In this document: positions 45,203 to 56,896 of the stretch, one piece after another
Numbering within the stretch: position 1 is the stretch's first letter
Layout: each line of letters begins with the position of its first letter
Assembly: GCA_029204225.1 (NCBI GenBank)
Contig: CM055108.1
Span: 9,421,849 to 9,485,848, forward strand
Direction: 5' to 3'
DNA length: 64,000 nt
Origin: Diphasiastrum complanatum
Taxonomy: Eukaryota > Streptophyta > Lycopodiopsida > Lycopodiales > Lycopodiaceae
The notes under the pieces: model-generated
The model's database searches: none
What the model saw: only the letters and a program-made list of their open reading frames with translations
Told to the model about the DNA's origin: nothing
Program-made: the position numbers and the translations under genes

Positions 45203-45958
45203 TGGTATCAGAGCCTACCTAAGTTTTACAAGAAAATCTAATCAAAAAGTTTGCAGATCTGATCATATTTCAAGCTAGGAATTGTCTAGATTCTACGTTC
45301 TAGCTAGTTTGCAGTTTTCTTGTGATTCTGATCTATAAACCACATTGAATGGGCTAGATCAGGTACTGTACGGAATTTCAGGTGCTGGCACGTGTGAAAT
45401 CCGCCCATTTTCAGATTGGTTGTTCTCTCTCACCTCAGATCCAAATTCCAAGCAAATTAGCCCACTAGAAAGCTAGAAATGTGTAGAATCTGATGCAATT
45501 TGAATCATACAATTGGATAAGCCAATCAGAAGTTATAAGATTTTGAAGAGTAATAGGTAGGGTGCCTAGACCTATGGCAAATCGTGTGTACATGTCATTT
45601 ATTGCTTGAATGATCACAAAAATCATCCAAAAGCTGTATAATCTCATCTATATGTGATTTAGACAAAACTCATAGGTTCTAGGCAGATTGTTTTATACAA
45701 ATAGATTGTATTTGAGTCAATTTGACATTGTTGAAATATTTCACATGTGTGAAATTCAGAGAACCATAACTTTTGCCATACTTCATCTTTTTTTATGATT
45801 CAAATCTTGTTTTAGAGAGATTGTCAAGCTAGTGAGATCTATCTCACAGTTTTTTTGCTAAGTCTTACATAGGATTTGGTTCTGTACCCTTGATTGGTTC
45901 CTATAGTGAGAAGATAAGCAATTCTTTCATCCATCTTTTTTGATTTCCATCATTCTTT
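45203..45958 (+). promoter_or_regulatory. C primer-binding site and leader
   Basis: TGGTATCAGAGCC at 45203-45215. The 740-base leader carries GTACTGTACGG followed by GGCACGTGTGAAATCC (~45364-45403), and a perfect 18-bp palindrome ATTTCACATGTGTGAAAT at 45738-45755. Confidence 0.9.
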
Positions 45959-48900
45959 ATGACTTCAATAGGTGTCTTTCTATTAGAAGCAAGTGAAAGA
46001 TTGTCAATCTCCAATTACTCAATTTGGAAGATTAGAATGGAATCTTTCTTAATACTACAAGATGTGATGGATATTGTACTTGGCATTGAAGAAGAACCAC
46101 AAATTCCTCAAGAAATTCCAAAGTACAAAAAGAGAGCCAGGATGGCTCTGCATTATATAAAGATGAATGTCTCAAATGACATCTTAAGAGAAATTGGTGC
46201 TTGTACTAATGCCAAAGATGCTTGGGATACCCTCAAGTCTATCTATGAGGCAAAAAATACTTCTAGACTTCTAACACTAAGAAACCAAATTTTTCAAAGT
46301 GTACAGAGAAGTGATGAATGTGCTTCATCTTATGTAATGAGAGTTAAAGACCTCCATAGAGAGTTGTCATGCATAGGAGACTATATCAACCAAAATGAAC
46401 TTGTTCAAGTCATACTTAATGGGTTAAAGGAGGAATATGACAACCTTGTTCAGAGTTATGCCATTAAGGAGGAGCTACCAAGTTTGGAAGCACTCCAAAG
46501 TGTGCTCATTTCTGAAGAATCAAGACAAGAGTATAAACTCTTGAAAATGGAGAGACTGTCTCTCAACATTGATGGTAAAGCTCTCTTTACCAAAGACAAG
46601 CACAAGACAAGAAGTAAGAATTAACACCAATCCTCTTCAAGCAAGAACAATCTTATTTCCAAGGAGGAAGGAGATGAGGATGAGTCCTCTCAAGCTTCCA
46701 CATCCAAGAAGAAGAAGAAAAACATCAAGTGTTTCTTTTGTGGCAAGAAGGGGCATTATGCCACCAATTGCTTCAAGAAGAAGAGTCAATTCAAGCAAGC
46801 CAACATTTCTAATGAAGAGAAGGAAGATGCTCATGCAAGTGATGGAGAGGGATCTCTTATGGTCTCGAGATTTTCTTCATCACCTTTCAAGAAGGATGGT
46901 TCGTGGTATATCGACAGTGGAGCTTCCTCACATATGTGTAGCTCCAAGTATTTTTTTTCATCCATGTCACCTTATGAAGGAGCCAAGAAGTCCATCTACA
47001 CAGCAAATGATCATGAGTGTGATATTGAAGGCATAGGGACCATTCCCTTAAAGCTTTCTTCATCAAAAGTTCTTTCTCTGTCCAATGTACTTTTTGTTCC
47101 CAAGTTAACAAAAAATCTTATTAGTGTTGGGAAATTGTTTGATAGTGGACTAGATGTGAATTTCAATGTTGATACATGTACAATCAAGAAGCATGATGAA
47201 ATCCTTGCATTTGGGTCTAGATATGGTGGAATCTACAAGCTTGATCCCAAAGAGTATGCTAACTCTTGTGATAGTGCTTTTGCTACTCATATGTCTTTGG
47301 AGGAACTATGGCATAGAAGGTTGGGACATCCTAACTATAATTCTATGGTGTCCATGGTCAATAAAGCCAAAGCTATTGGCTTGCCTAATCTTATCTCCAA
47401 GAATTTCAAGCCATGTGAGGCTTGTGCCATATCTAAGTCTCATAAGAAGCCTTTTTCAAAGTCATCTACCAAGACTACACATCCATTGGAGCTCATACAC
47501 TTGTATGTGCACTTCTCATCTTCAAAGAGCAAGGGTGGTGCTACTTGCTTTGTAACTTTCATTGATGATTTCACTATATTTACTTGGGTATATCTTCTAG
47601 CTTCAAAATCTATGGTGTTTGACTATTTCCTAAAGTTCAAAGCTCTAGTTAAAAAGCAATTTTCTTACAAAATCAAGATTCTCAGAAGTGATGGAGGTGG
47701 TGAGTACACTTCCAATAAATTTCATGATTATTGTGAGCTTGTAAGGCATTAAAAGGGAGTTTTCTTGTGCATATACACCATCTCAAAATGGGGTGGCTGA
47801 AAGAAAGAATAGAACATTGTGTGAATGTGCCAAAACCATCAGAATTGAGGCATCTTTGCTAAAAGACTTTTGGGGTGAGGCTATCAATTGTTCAAACTAT
47901 CTTTGCAATAGACTCCCTCATGTTGCACTTGGAGGAAAGTCACCATATGAAGCACTCTATTTGAAGAAACCTAAGGTTGAACACCCTAGAGTATTTGAAT
48001 GCATATGCTTTGTCCATATTCCCTTGGAAATGAGAAAGAAGGATGATCCTTGTGCAAGCAAAGGAGTAATGGTTGGATATTCATCCAACAAGAAAGCCTA
48101 TCGAATCTACATGCTCTCTACCTCTAAAGTAATTGATAGTAGAGATGTAGTTTTTCATGAAGAAGAAAAGTTCAATCTTGGAAGGGCCGAGATCAAGCAA
48201 CCTCAAAATCTATCACCTATTGTTATTGAAGACAATCAACATATGGAGGAGTCAAGATTTGAAGATGGAAGTCCTCGAAATTTCACTCCTAGAAGATCCA
48301 TGAGGGAGAGATCCAAGCCCAAGAGGCTCACTTATGATGACAAAGGAAAACAAGTGGATCTTGATTCCACTTATGCTTATTTTGTTTCTCATGAGGAGCC
48401 CAAAGATGTTCAAGAATCCCTCAATACCAAGGAGTGGCATGAGGCCATGAAGATTGAATATGATGCCTTGATCACCAACCACACATGGGAGCTCGTGGAT
48501 CCACCACCTTACATCATATCATTGGATGCAAGTGGGTGTTCAAGATCAAGTACAATCATGATGGCTCCATCAACAAGTACAAGGCAAGAATATGTGCTAA
48601 AGGCTTTGCACAAATATATGGCCTTGACTATGAAGAAACCTTTCATTAGAGGAGTTCTAGATCCAAAAAAGACCCTTTGTAAAGATTCTTTTTATAATTT
48701 TTCTCAATTTTTTCTTACACATGGACCAATTAAAACACTCAAATTTGAAATCTACGTAACGTAACTTTTTGAGTCCACATTTTGATTACACACTAAAAAT
48801 GGCATAACTTTTTAGTGGTAAGTCCGAATACAGCAAAGTTTAGTGCATTGGAAAGCGCTCAACAAGGGCTTCCAATGATATGTTAGATGACATGCTTCTG

Positions 48901-50304
48901 ATGTACAATTAAAAAGTTATGGCAAGTCAAAAGTATTAGTGTTATAATATTTTAATAATATAAACTACATCTTGCACGAATTCTTAAAGGGTCTTTTTGG
49001 AGTTTAAAACTCCTCTAATGGCTCCTGTACAAAGATGGTGACAATAAGAATCATAATCTCTCTTGCCTTATTTTTTAAGTGGAAACTGTTTCAACTTGAT
49101 GTCTCCAACGCTTTTTTGAATGGCTATCTTGAGGAGGAGATATACATGGAACAACCTCAAGGATTTATCAAGGATAATCTAAGGTGTGTTTGCTATTTAG
49201 AAGTCTTTATGGCTTAAAGCAAGCACCTAGATCATGGTATTCAAGACTCAACAACTTTCTACTTTCATTAGGATTTGTGCTTAGTGACTATGATCCTTCT
49301 ATGTACTTAAAATTTGATGGTAGTAATATTGTCATTCTCCTAATCTATGTAGATGACATTATTTTTAGTGGAAGTTGTTTGATGCTAGTTCAAGAAAACA
49401 AAGATGCATTAGGAAAAGAGTTTAAAATGCAAGATCTAGGAGAGATCCATTACATTTTGGGCCTTGAGATTGATTTTCATGAAGAGCATGCTTTTATTTG
49501 TCAATCTAGATATGTCTTTTCTATGTTGAGAAAATTCAATATGCAAAGTTGTAAAGGCATAGATACTCCCATGGAGCAACATGTAAAAGATCCTATTAAA
49601 GGTGATAAAAGATCCTTCGAGGACATCACACTTTATAGGAGTCCTATAGGCTCTTTAATTTGGGTTACTATCACTAGACCCGATTTGAGATATTGTGTGC
49701 ACAAATTGAGTCAATTTATGCAAGGTCCCAAGATCCAACATTGGAATATGGCCAAGAGAGTTCTAAGATATGTATCTTCTACTCAAGATTATGGTTTATT
49801 GTACAAGAATGAAGATCTAACCATTGTTGGCTATTCAGATTTTGCAAGTGATAAAATGGATCGGAAGTCCATTAATGCATATACTATCTTTCTTGGAGGC
49901 AATCTTGTGTCTTGGCTTTCAAAGAAGCAAGATACCATATCTCTATCATCTTTTGAGGCCGAGTACAAAGCACTCACTACAACAACTAAAGAGGTGCTTT
50001 GGATCAAGAGGTTAATCATGGAGCTAAAGTGCATCAAAGAGGATGATCTTCCCTTGATCAAATGTGACAACATATCGGCACAAGCTCTTGCAAACAGTCC
50101 TTTTTTCATGCAAGAAGCAAGCATATAGAAGTGGCACACCATTTTGTAAAGGAAAAGCTCATTGGAGGTAAAATCAACTTAGAACATGTCGACACATCTT
50201 CGTGTATTGCTGATCTTCTCACAAAGCCACTTTGCAAAAGTGCCTTCTCAAAGCATAGGTCTAATCTTGGTCTTATCTCAAGATCAATGCTTGATCCACA
50301 TTAG
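45959..50304 (+). pseudogene. C gag-pol, several frame breaks and an insertion
   Basis: Gag starts MTSIGVFLLEASERL (45959) and stops at 46624. The knuckle CFFCGKKGHYATNC lies in another frame near 46730. Protease DSGASSHM and integrase (WHRRLGHPNYNSMV, CEACAISKSHKK) are in 46859-47752; the first integrase Asp context reads HLYVHF, so the catalytic Asp is replaced by Tyr. After a break at ~47750 come the integrase Glu region (AERKNRTLCE) and linker RRSMRERSKPKRLTY. RT is interrupted at 48644-49020. It resumes at 49021, shifts near 49190, shows YVDDIIFSG, and leads to RNase H with a frame error near 50105. The terminal SRSMLDPH is still present. Confidence 0.92.
48644..49020 (+). mobile_element. 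short inverted-repeat element, copy 1 (MITE-like)
   Basis: A 377-bp AT-rich insertion without coding capacity. Its ends are perfect 13-bp inverted repeats, CATTAGAGGAGTT (48644-48656) and AACTCCTCTAATG (49008-49020). Similarity then extends with a few mismatches into a shared CCAAAAAGACCCTTT. It lies exactly between the TTT and GCT codons of the conserved ETFAPV motif of the C RT. No target duplication is seen on either side, so no bases seem to have been gained or lost there. A related copy is at 28298-28660. Confidence 0.88.
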
Positions 50305-50322
50305 ATACATTTTTAGGAGGAG

Positions 50323-50934
50323 TGTCAAAATATTGAAAAATCTATCTAATGTTGTGAGTATGGGTCCTAAAAATGCCAAAGATGAATTGAGCTCTTTTGA
50401 CTTAGTATAGACCCATCTTAGAATAAAATATTCAAAGTAGGTAGAAGTAGAAACTCGAGCTACCATAGGAATTGCCATTTGTACTTTACATGCCACATTT
50501 AATGCATGAAAAGCTATGTGACACAATTAGACATAGTGAGGTGGCCTGGATAAGTCTAGATAGCTTGAGAGGTGGATCCACAACTCCAATTCAACTCAAA
50601 TTAGGAGAAGAGTCCATGGATCTATATATATGTGATGTACTCTCATTGAGAAAATGATGAAATTTGTGTGTAATGCAAATTTGGAGACAAGCTCTTTGTG
50701 CCCTCTCTCTCTCCACGAGTTTTGTACTTGCTATTTTCTCTCTCTAGCCGAGTAGAGGCATTTATGATGCTTTGTTTTATGTTTTGTTGACAGATCTTGC
50801 TTGTAACACAATAATATTGCTTGTATGATCAACTTTCCTATTGACAACCAATGCTAGTTTGATCTTTATGGTGTTATTGTGCTTAGGAGATCAAAAATAC
50901 ATGTGTAGGGCGTCCCACACGTGTGAATTCAACA
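50323..50934 (+). repeat. C 3' LTR
   Basis: 612 bp after TTTAGGAGGAG; matches 44590-45202 with few substitutions. It ends CACACGTGTGAATTCAACA, so here the edge palindrome reads CACGTG, whereas the 5' LTR has CATGTG. Confidence 0.94.
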
Positions 50935-51882
50935 ACATCAACGTTGGAAGAATCCATGCTATGTAAAATAGGATGAAATGACATAGCATCGTCTATTGAT
51001 GGTTGTTTGAAATCATAGTATGCATGTTCTTGAAATATTACATCCCTAGAGACAAATACTACATTGGTGGATGGATCATAAACTTTATAAGCTTTATGTT
51101 CATCAGGATGGCCAATGAAAATACATTTATTTGTCCTATGATCCAGCTTCTTCCTAAGCTATTTAGGAATGTGAACAAAACGTATACAACCAAAGATTTT
51201 TAAATGGCTAAAACTAGGCTTTTGCCCATGCCAAACTTCATGAGGAGTCTTGTAGTTGATAGCTTTGGTGCTGGATCTGTTCTGCACATAACAGGGTGTG
51301 GCAGTAGCTTCTACCCAGAACTTTGCACGTAGGTGTGCTTGATGTAGCATGGATCTGGCTGAGTTGAGAAGAGTTCGATTCTTCTTTTCTACAGTCTCGT
51401 TCTGTTGAGGTGAATAGGAAGTGATGAATTGTTTTCTAATACCATGTTCAACCATGTAGTCGAACATCTCGTTAGAGATGTATTTTTTGCCACCATCAGT
51501 TCGGAGTGCTTTCACTTTCCTAGATGTTTGTGTCTCAACCATGGCCTTGAATCTCTTGAAGCATTCAAAGGCTTCAGATTTGTGCTTAATGAACATGACT
51601 GTAATAATCATCTATGAAAGTGATAAAATAGATTGCATCTCCTAGTGACGGAGTTGGCATTGGACCATAGAGATCACTATGTACAATATCTAATACATGC
51701 TTTGTTTTGATGGAATGTGATTTTGAAAACTTATTTCTAAAGTGCTTTCCATAGATGCATGACTCACAAAAGAAAGATTTCCTATCTAATGAAGATGGGA
51801 AATTCAAACCATCAACTAAATTATTACAACGCATATAAGAAAGTGATCTTGTATTCACATGTCCAAATCGACTATGCCACAT
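50935..51882 (-). pseudogene. D integrase and start of linker
   Basis: Read leftward: WHSRFGHVNTRSLSYM and CESCIYGKHFRN (zinc domain, 51586-51882), IVHSDLYGPM with the first Asp, and a frame change at ~51600. Then RTDGGKKYISNEM with the second Asp context, and SPQQNETVEKKNRTLLN with the Glu (51159-51611). The C-terminal part (VWHGQKPSFSHLKIFGCIRF) leads to a damaged linker cut by C at 50935. Confidence 0.9.
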
Positions 51883-51974
51883 AACAACATTGTAGTTTAT
51901 ATTTTCATTAGAGATACTAGTTAATGCAACTGAATTAGAGAGTACGTAAAGATTTCCGACTCTAGTGCATGTAG

Positions 51975-53201
51975 TCAGAGTAGTATCTTCCTCGAGTATT
52001 GTAACTGCTCAGATGAGGAAGTAATAGTGTAGCCCTCATCAGTTATCTTAGAGACTGATAACAGATTCTTTGATAACTGACGAATGTGAAGGATGTTAGG
52101 AACACAAATGAACAGATCGTTGTTGAAGCTGATCTTCACTGCTCCTTTTCCTTCCACACATATGGTGCTAAAATCTTTGAGGTAGATGAATTGGTCTCTT
52201 CTGTAAGCTGTGTACTCCGTAAACCATTCCTTGCAAGAGGTCATGTGTTGAGTAGTGCCGTTGTCCAGGTACCAGCTATCACAGTCTTCGCTGTTGCTGT
52301 AAGCCATTAATAAGTGTGTATCTGACTCTTTGAATTTTGTCGTGTTGGAGGAGTCTAGATGTTGTTGTTGTTGTTGTTTATTTGCCTTGTTGTAGATCTG
52401 GATGCGACACTCCTTGATGTCGTGATTAGCTTTTTTGCAATATCTGCAGAAAAGCTTCTTGCACGATCCACCATGCTCACCTTGAGTGTGAGGCTTCTGT
52501 TGTTGCTGCTGCACTTGATTCTTGCCCTTGGAATAGTCTTTCTTCTTGGTGTATAGAGCCATGGATTTGTCTTTGATGGACAGGCTGCTAGTCTTTCTCC
52601 ACATTTCTTCTTGAAGAAGATGACCAATCACCTTTTGAAGAGTGAGGTCGGGTTGTTTGGAGATCATCACCACAAAGTGCTCATAGGACTTTGGAAGAGA
52701 AGAAAGCAAGGTCATAATGGCATCATCATCTTGAATAGAACATCCTACAGTTGATAACTGATCTAATAGGGATCTGAAGCTGTTGATGTGAGAAGTGATG
52801 GCAGTAGAATCAGACATGCTAAGGGTAAAGAAATTCCTTCTAAGATGTAATCGTGTGCTTATATCGTGAGTCTCATAAAGACTTGATAACAAGTCCAGTG
52901 CTTCCTTAGAGGTTTTGCACGTGGTAACGTGAGATATTTGAGAGTCGGCCAGATTGAGTGTGATACATGCTAGGGCCTTCTGATCTTTGATCTTTCAAGC
53001 CTTTGCTTGATCACCATCTTTTGGTTTCAGGTCTACACCTTCTACTACATCCCAAATATCTCTATCTATCAACATCATTCCAAGTTTTAACTTCCAAATG
53101 TCGAAGTTAGAACCATTGAACTTGTCAATGACTCTAGCTTCACTAAGTGATGCAGATGAAGAGCTACCTATATGAGACATGATAGTACACAAGTAGAACA
53201 A
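51975..53201 (-). pseudogene. D Gag and protease
   Basis: Gag begins MSHIGSSSSASLSEARVIDK at ~53180, with the UBN2-type core (NFDIWKLKLGMMLIDRDIW). It is broken by a TGA near 52994. It reopens to 51975 through SLYETHDISTRLHLRRNFFT, a Gln-rich stretch and a zinc knuckle CRYCKKANHDIKEC. The protease-like site reads WYLDNGTTQHM, where most plant Copia have D-S-G-A/T. The frame runs to SVSKITDEGY and ends at 51975; the gap to 51882 holds the damaged protease-integrase junction. Confidence 0.9.
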
Positions 53202-53229
53202 ACTTAATCTCTCGGTTTATTTGAACTAT

Positions 53230-53241
53230 GCTCTAATACCA
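53230..53241 (-). promoter_or_regulatory. D primer-binding site
   Basis: On the minus strand TGGTATTAGAGC, three bases from the LTR end. It is one base different from the usual TGGTATCAGAGC complementary to initiator tRNA-Met. Confidence 0.8.
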
Positions 53242-53244
53242 ATC

Positions 53245-54693
53245 TGATGGGACAAGAGAGATAGAAGAACACGAACAGAGAAGAGAGCAGGAATATTGCG
53301 GAACAGCTCTCCCATTCTTATCAAATGCTAAATGCAAAAACAGTCTAATAGACAGCTTATGCTAAATGTAAACACAGCCTTAAGTGTTCTAATTGCTCAA
53401 CAGGATCTTAAAAATCAATTCATACTCTGAAATAAGAGTACAGTCCATCGAAGAGATTAGAGATGGTTTGTGTGTGGTGTTACTGAAATCTGGTTCAATG
53501 TGAAGTATAGTTTTGAAATAAATGGAAGAGCAGTATAATAACGCGAGTTCCTCAGGCATCAAAGACAGCCAATCGTAGACGTCCGTGTTCTGATCAGAGT
53601 GAGTAAACACGATCAAATAGCAATGAAAGTGCATTCAATCACAACAAGCATTCATCTACGTTGTACACTAATAAAAACAAGCTGCTGCTATATTACATTG
53701 AAGCACAATACAAAATAACAATTACAACTAAAATTGATGGCATAATTGGGATGTCCAAACAATGTGTCTCATGGACGGTTCAACCACTAATCTGTGCTTG
53801 GATGATCTATTTATAGATTTCATCCATGTATTAATTACACTGAATGCTTGTCACCTAATTAGGAAAGCCATTGTACTTGCAAGTATATGGCTTTTGTGAC
53901 AACTATACACAGTATATATACGATCAACAAATCAGGAATGTTGACATGGACCAGGGCGTCGCAGATTCTCTCACTTCGCATTTTACATGAAGTGGTTTTC
54001 TCTCACTTTGCAAATTTTAGGAAGTGACTGGGAACGTTCCTCGTTCAAAATAGACGACCTTCGGCATTTTCTCTCTCTTTGGGACTTTGCGAAAAAGTCG
54101 AAGGTGCCCTTAAACAGTTTAACCCTTAAAAACAGATGACCTTCAAAAAATTTCTCTCTCTTCGCATTTTTCGGAAAAATGCGAAAAAGCTGAAGGTGTT
54201 AAAAATAGTTAAACTTTTGAACTTTAAACTTTTGAACTATGCAAGTGTTGCATTTTGGGAAAATGCAAAAAAGCTGGAGCAGTTGAAAACATAGTTCATT
54301 TCTGCAGACTATCGTGACACTTAGAGTATTTCTGCAGACTGTCGCAAAAGTAATGTATTTATGCAGACTTGTTCTAAATGCTAATTGCGTGGAAGTCCTT
54401 GAAGATGGCCAAGTATTCAATGACTTTAAATTATTGAACTTAACATCTAAACTTTGAAATTATGACAAGATTGGTTACCCTTTGTTGGAGATCAGTCGGA
54501 AGCCCGTTGTAGACGTTCTTCAAATAAATTGGCTGTCTAAGTTTGCGATTCCTGTAGGTATCAGATGAGCAGATGTAGAACCAAAGTTGGTTTCACCTGA
54601 CCCTAGATCAATGATCAATAAACATGCAGGAGGAATCATGAAATAAAAATTAGTCATTCACCAAGGAGGCAACTGTGGGCTTAATTTCCAACT
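53245..54693 (-). repeat. D 5' LTR
   Basis: About 1449 bp; plus-strand start TGATGGGACAAGAG. The other end reads TTTCCAACT, where the partner has TTTTCAACA, so the terminal base has probably mutated. Otherwise it is homologous to 35128-36619, including the hairpin blocks (CCTTCGGC near 54058). Confidence 0.88.
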
Positions 54694-55006
54694 TGCTGAA
54701 TGCTTATTCATTTTATAATCAGATAGATTCATTCTCGTAGAAAAAGTTATTCGTAGACATGTGACTGATACCACTGCTTGATCTGTCATTCTAATAAACG
54801 CATTCAAACTGCTTTCGCAAAGCTAAATCTGATAAACAAGATAATTTGTGCATGGCTACGGAATCAACTGTTTAGATGCAACGACTTTGAAGATGTGATC
54901 AAGTAAGACAGATCTCGATCTATCTAAACCTGATAGACGTAGTTGCATGTACTGAGGATTCCCCGCTCGCTTCTCTTTGTCACGACGGGAATAGCACCGA
55001 ATTCCA
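54694..55006 (+). repeat. putative element H LTR, right part
   Basis: Sequence resuming after D and ending GAATTCCA at 55006, three bases before a PBS-like TGGTATCAAAGCA (55010-55022). Together with 34645-35127 it would make an LTR of about 790 bp. No partner LTR is in the window. Confidence 0.55.
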
Positions 55007-55575
55007 ATCTGGTATCAAAGCAAATTACTCTGATTTTTGTATGCATTTAAAACTGAGACTATTAGAATGAGCATTTGGATATAGTATAGGCAGTAGCTAT
55101 AATTGTTTTCAGTCACATTAATCTACTATCTACATAACACTCAACTTGAAATTCCAAATGGATTCACAACTACAATCCGCTCTAATGGTACATGTTACAT
55201 ACCTATGTAACTAGCAATAATTCAGTGACTCCTATATGTCCATTTAGTGATGGGGGCTAAATGGCAAGTTACCCTTGGATAAGGGTTACCCTCAGGATTA
55301 AGGGTAGGTGCCTTTGTCATTTATTGGTATTTAATCTGTTGTGCTTTACTATTATAGAAACGCGGTTGTTTCAGTCTCTCCAAGGACTATATGAGTTCAA
55401 TTCTTTTTTTGAAAAGTATTGGCAACCAGTAGTTTCTAGGGTCGATTTGTGTGAAATCAGAACATGCACAGAAGCATTCACATAACACAAGTGGGGAGAG
55501 AGAACACTATTGCTATATTAGTTTGAGCTTGCAGATAGAAAGTGAGAGAGAGAGGGAGAGGGATAACACCCCTTC
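55007..55575 (+). other. element H primer-binding site and leader remnant
   Basis: TGGTATCAAAGCA (55010-55022) resembles the tRNA-Met-type site with one changed base. The rest is non-coding. Two near-repeats around GTTACCCTTGGATAAGGGTTACCC (55268-55291) could form a small hairpin. A purine tract (GAGAGAGAGGGAGAGGGA) lies at ~55545-55563. No gag of H follows; minus-strand element F begins. Confidence 0.5.
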
Positions 55576-55585
55576 ATAAAAGACC

Positions 55586-56896
55586 TCAACCCCCAAGAGA
55601 TTTTGCACTCTCACTTGGATCCAATTTGTAGATGCCTTCAAATCTTGATCCATATGCAAGGATCTCACCATCCTTCTTAATCACACAATTGTCAATATTG
55701 AAATTGACATCAAAGCCACTATCAAGAAGTTGGCCAACACTTAAGATGTTCTTTGTAAGCTTTGGGACAAAAAGAACATTGTTGAGAAAGAGATCTTTAG
55801 AAGATGCAAGCTTCAAGGGAATAATCCCTACTCCTTCAATATTGCACTCATGCTTTCTTGCAATGTATATGGTCTTCTTGACTCTCTCATAAGGCATGAT
55901 AGATGAAAAAAAGTGCTTGGAGCCACACATATGTGAAGATGCTCCACTATCAATATACCATGAGTCATCCTTGTTGAAGGTGGAAGAGGAGAAGCTTGAT
56001 GCCATGAGAGAGCCTTCTCCATCACTTGCAATATAGTCTTCTTTTTCATTGGTGATGTTGGCTTGATTGAGTTGATTCTTCTTCTTGAAGCAATTGCTGG
56101 CATAATGGCCTTTCTTGCCACAATAAATGCACTTGATCTTCTTCATCTTGAGATTTGAAGTAGAAGCATGAGAGGTATCCTCCTCCGCCTCTCCATCTTG
56201 GTCTTTAGCTTTGTCATTAGAGAAGTGATGCTATTTCTTCTTACTCCTCTATTTGTGCATGGCAAATAGAACTTTGTCATCATCATGATTGAGTGATAGC
56301 TTGTCCATCCTCAAGAGTTTGTACTCTTGTCTTGATTCTTCAGAAATAAGCACACTTTGAAGGGCCTCCAAACTTGGTAGCTCCTCCTTAATGGCATAGG
56401 ATTGGACAAGGTTGTCATGTTCATCTCTCAAGCCATTGAGAATGACTTGGACTAGCTCACTTTGATTGATTGAGTCACCAATACATGCAAGCTCCCTATG
56501 AATATCCTTGACTCTCAAAACATAATTAGATGCACTCTCATCACTCTTTTGACTACTTTGGAAGATTTGACTTCTAAGAGTGAGGAGCCTAGAGGTATTC
56601 TTAGCCTCATAGATGAACTTGAGACAATCCCAAGCTTCCTTGGATGTAGAACAATCACCAATCTCCCTCAATATCTCATTAGAGACATTCATCTTAATGT
56701 AGTGGAGAGCCATCCTGGCTCTCTTTTTGTATTTTTGGAACTCTTGAAGAACTTGTGGTTCTTCTTCAAGGCCAAGAACTATGTCCATCACGTCTTGAAG
56801 GATCAAGATGGACTCCATCCTCATTTTCCAAATTGAATAGTTTGAAGTGGACAATCTTTCACTTGGTTCCATCAAGGATAAACCCATTGAAGACAT
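55586..56896 (-). pseudogene. F Gag and protease
   Basis: Starts MSSMGLSLMEPSERLSTSNY at 56896 (an upstream Met at 56944 lacks family similarity). The Gag core is open to ~56249, then stops interrupt (TGA/TAG near 56232-56250). The next frame holds the zinc knuckle CIYCGKKGHYASNC (~56130). The protease DSGASSHMCGSKHFF follows, then the family segment VLFVPKLTKNILSVGQLLDS. It ends at YKLDPSESAKS near 55590, where homology stops. Confidence 0.9.

Larger units (their letters stand above)
44590..50934 (+). mobile_element. Copia element C, full-length, decayed
   Basis: A plus-strand element in the D linker. 5' LTR 44590-45202 (613 bp), PBS 45203-45215, gag-pol region 45959-50304, purine tract TTTAGGAGGAG, 3' LTR 50323-50934 (612 bp). 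Target copies ACATT (44585-44589) and ACATC (50935-50939) differ at one base. The LTRs differ at a handful of sites (for example GATTATGGG versus GAGTATGGG). A 377-bp inverted-repeat element is inserted in its RT. Confidence 0.94.
35128..54693 (-). mobile_element. Copia element D, large minus-strand host of R3 and C
   Basis: A minus-strand element with ~1.45-1.49 kb LTRs (35128-36619 and 53245-54693) and a PBS variant TGGTATTAGAGC (53230-53241). Gag-PR lies at 51975-53201, integrase at 50935-51882, the linker is split between 44403-44584 and 50935-51158, and RT-RNase H lies at 36620-38244. TSD: TACTG (35123-35127) against TGCTG (54694-54698). Removing R3 and C leaves about 7 kb. It has numerous stops. 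It is a different Copia lineage from R, P, B, C and F, as judged by Gag and LTR length. Confidence 0.9.
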
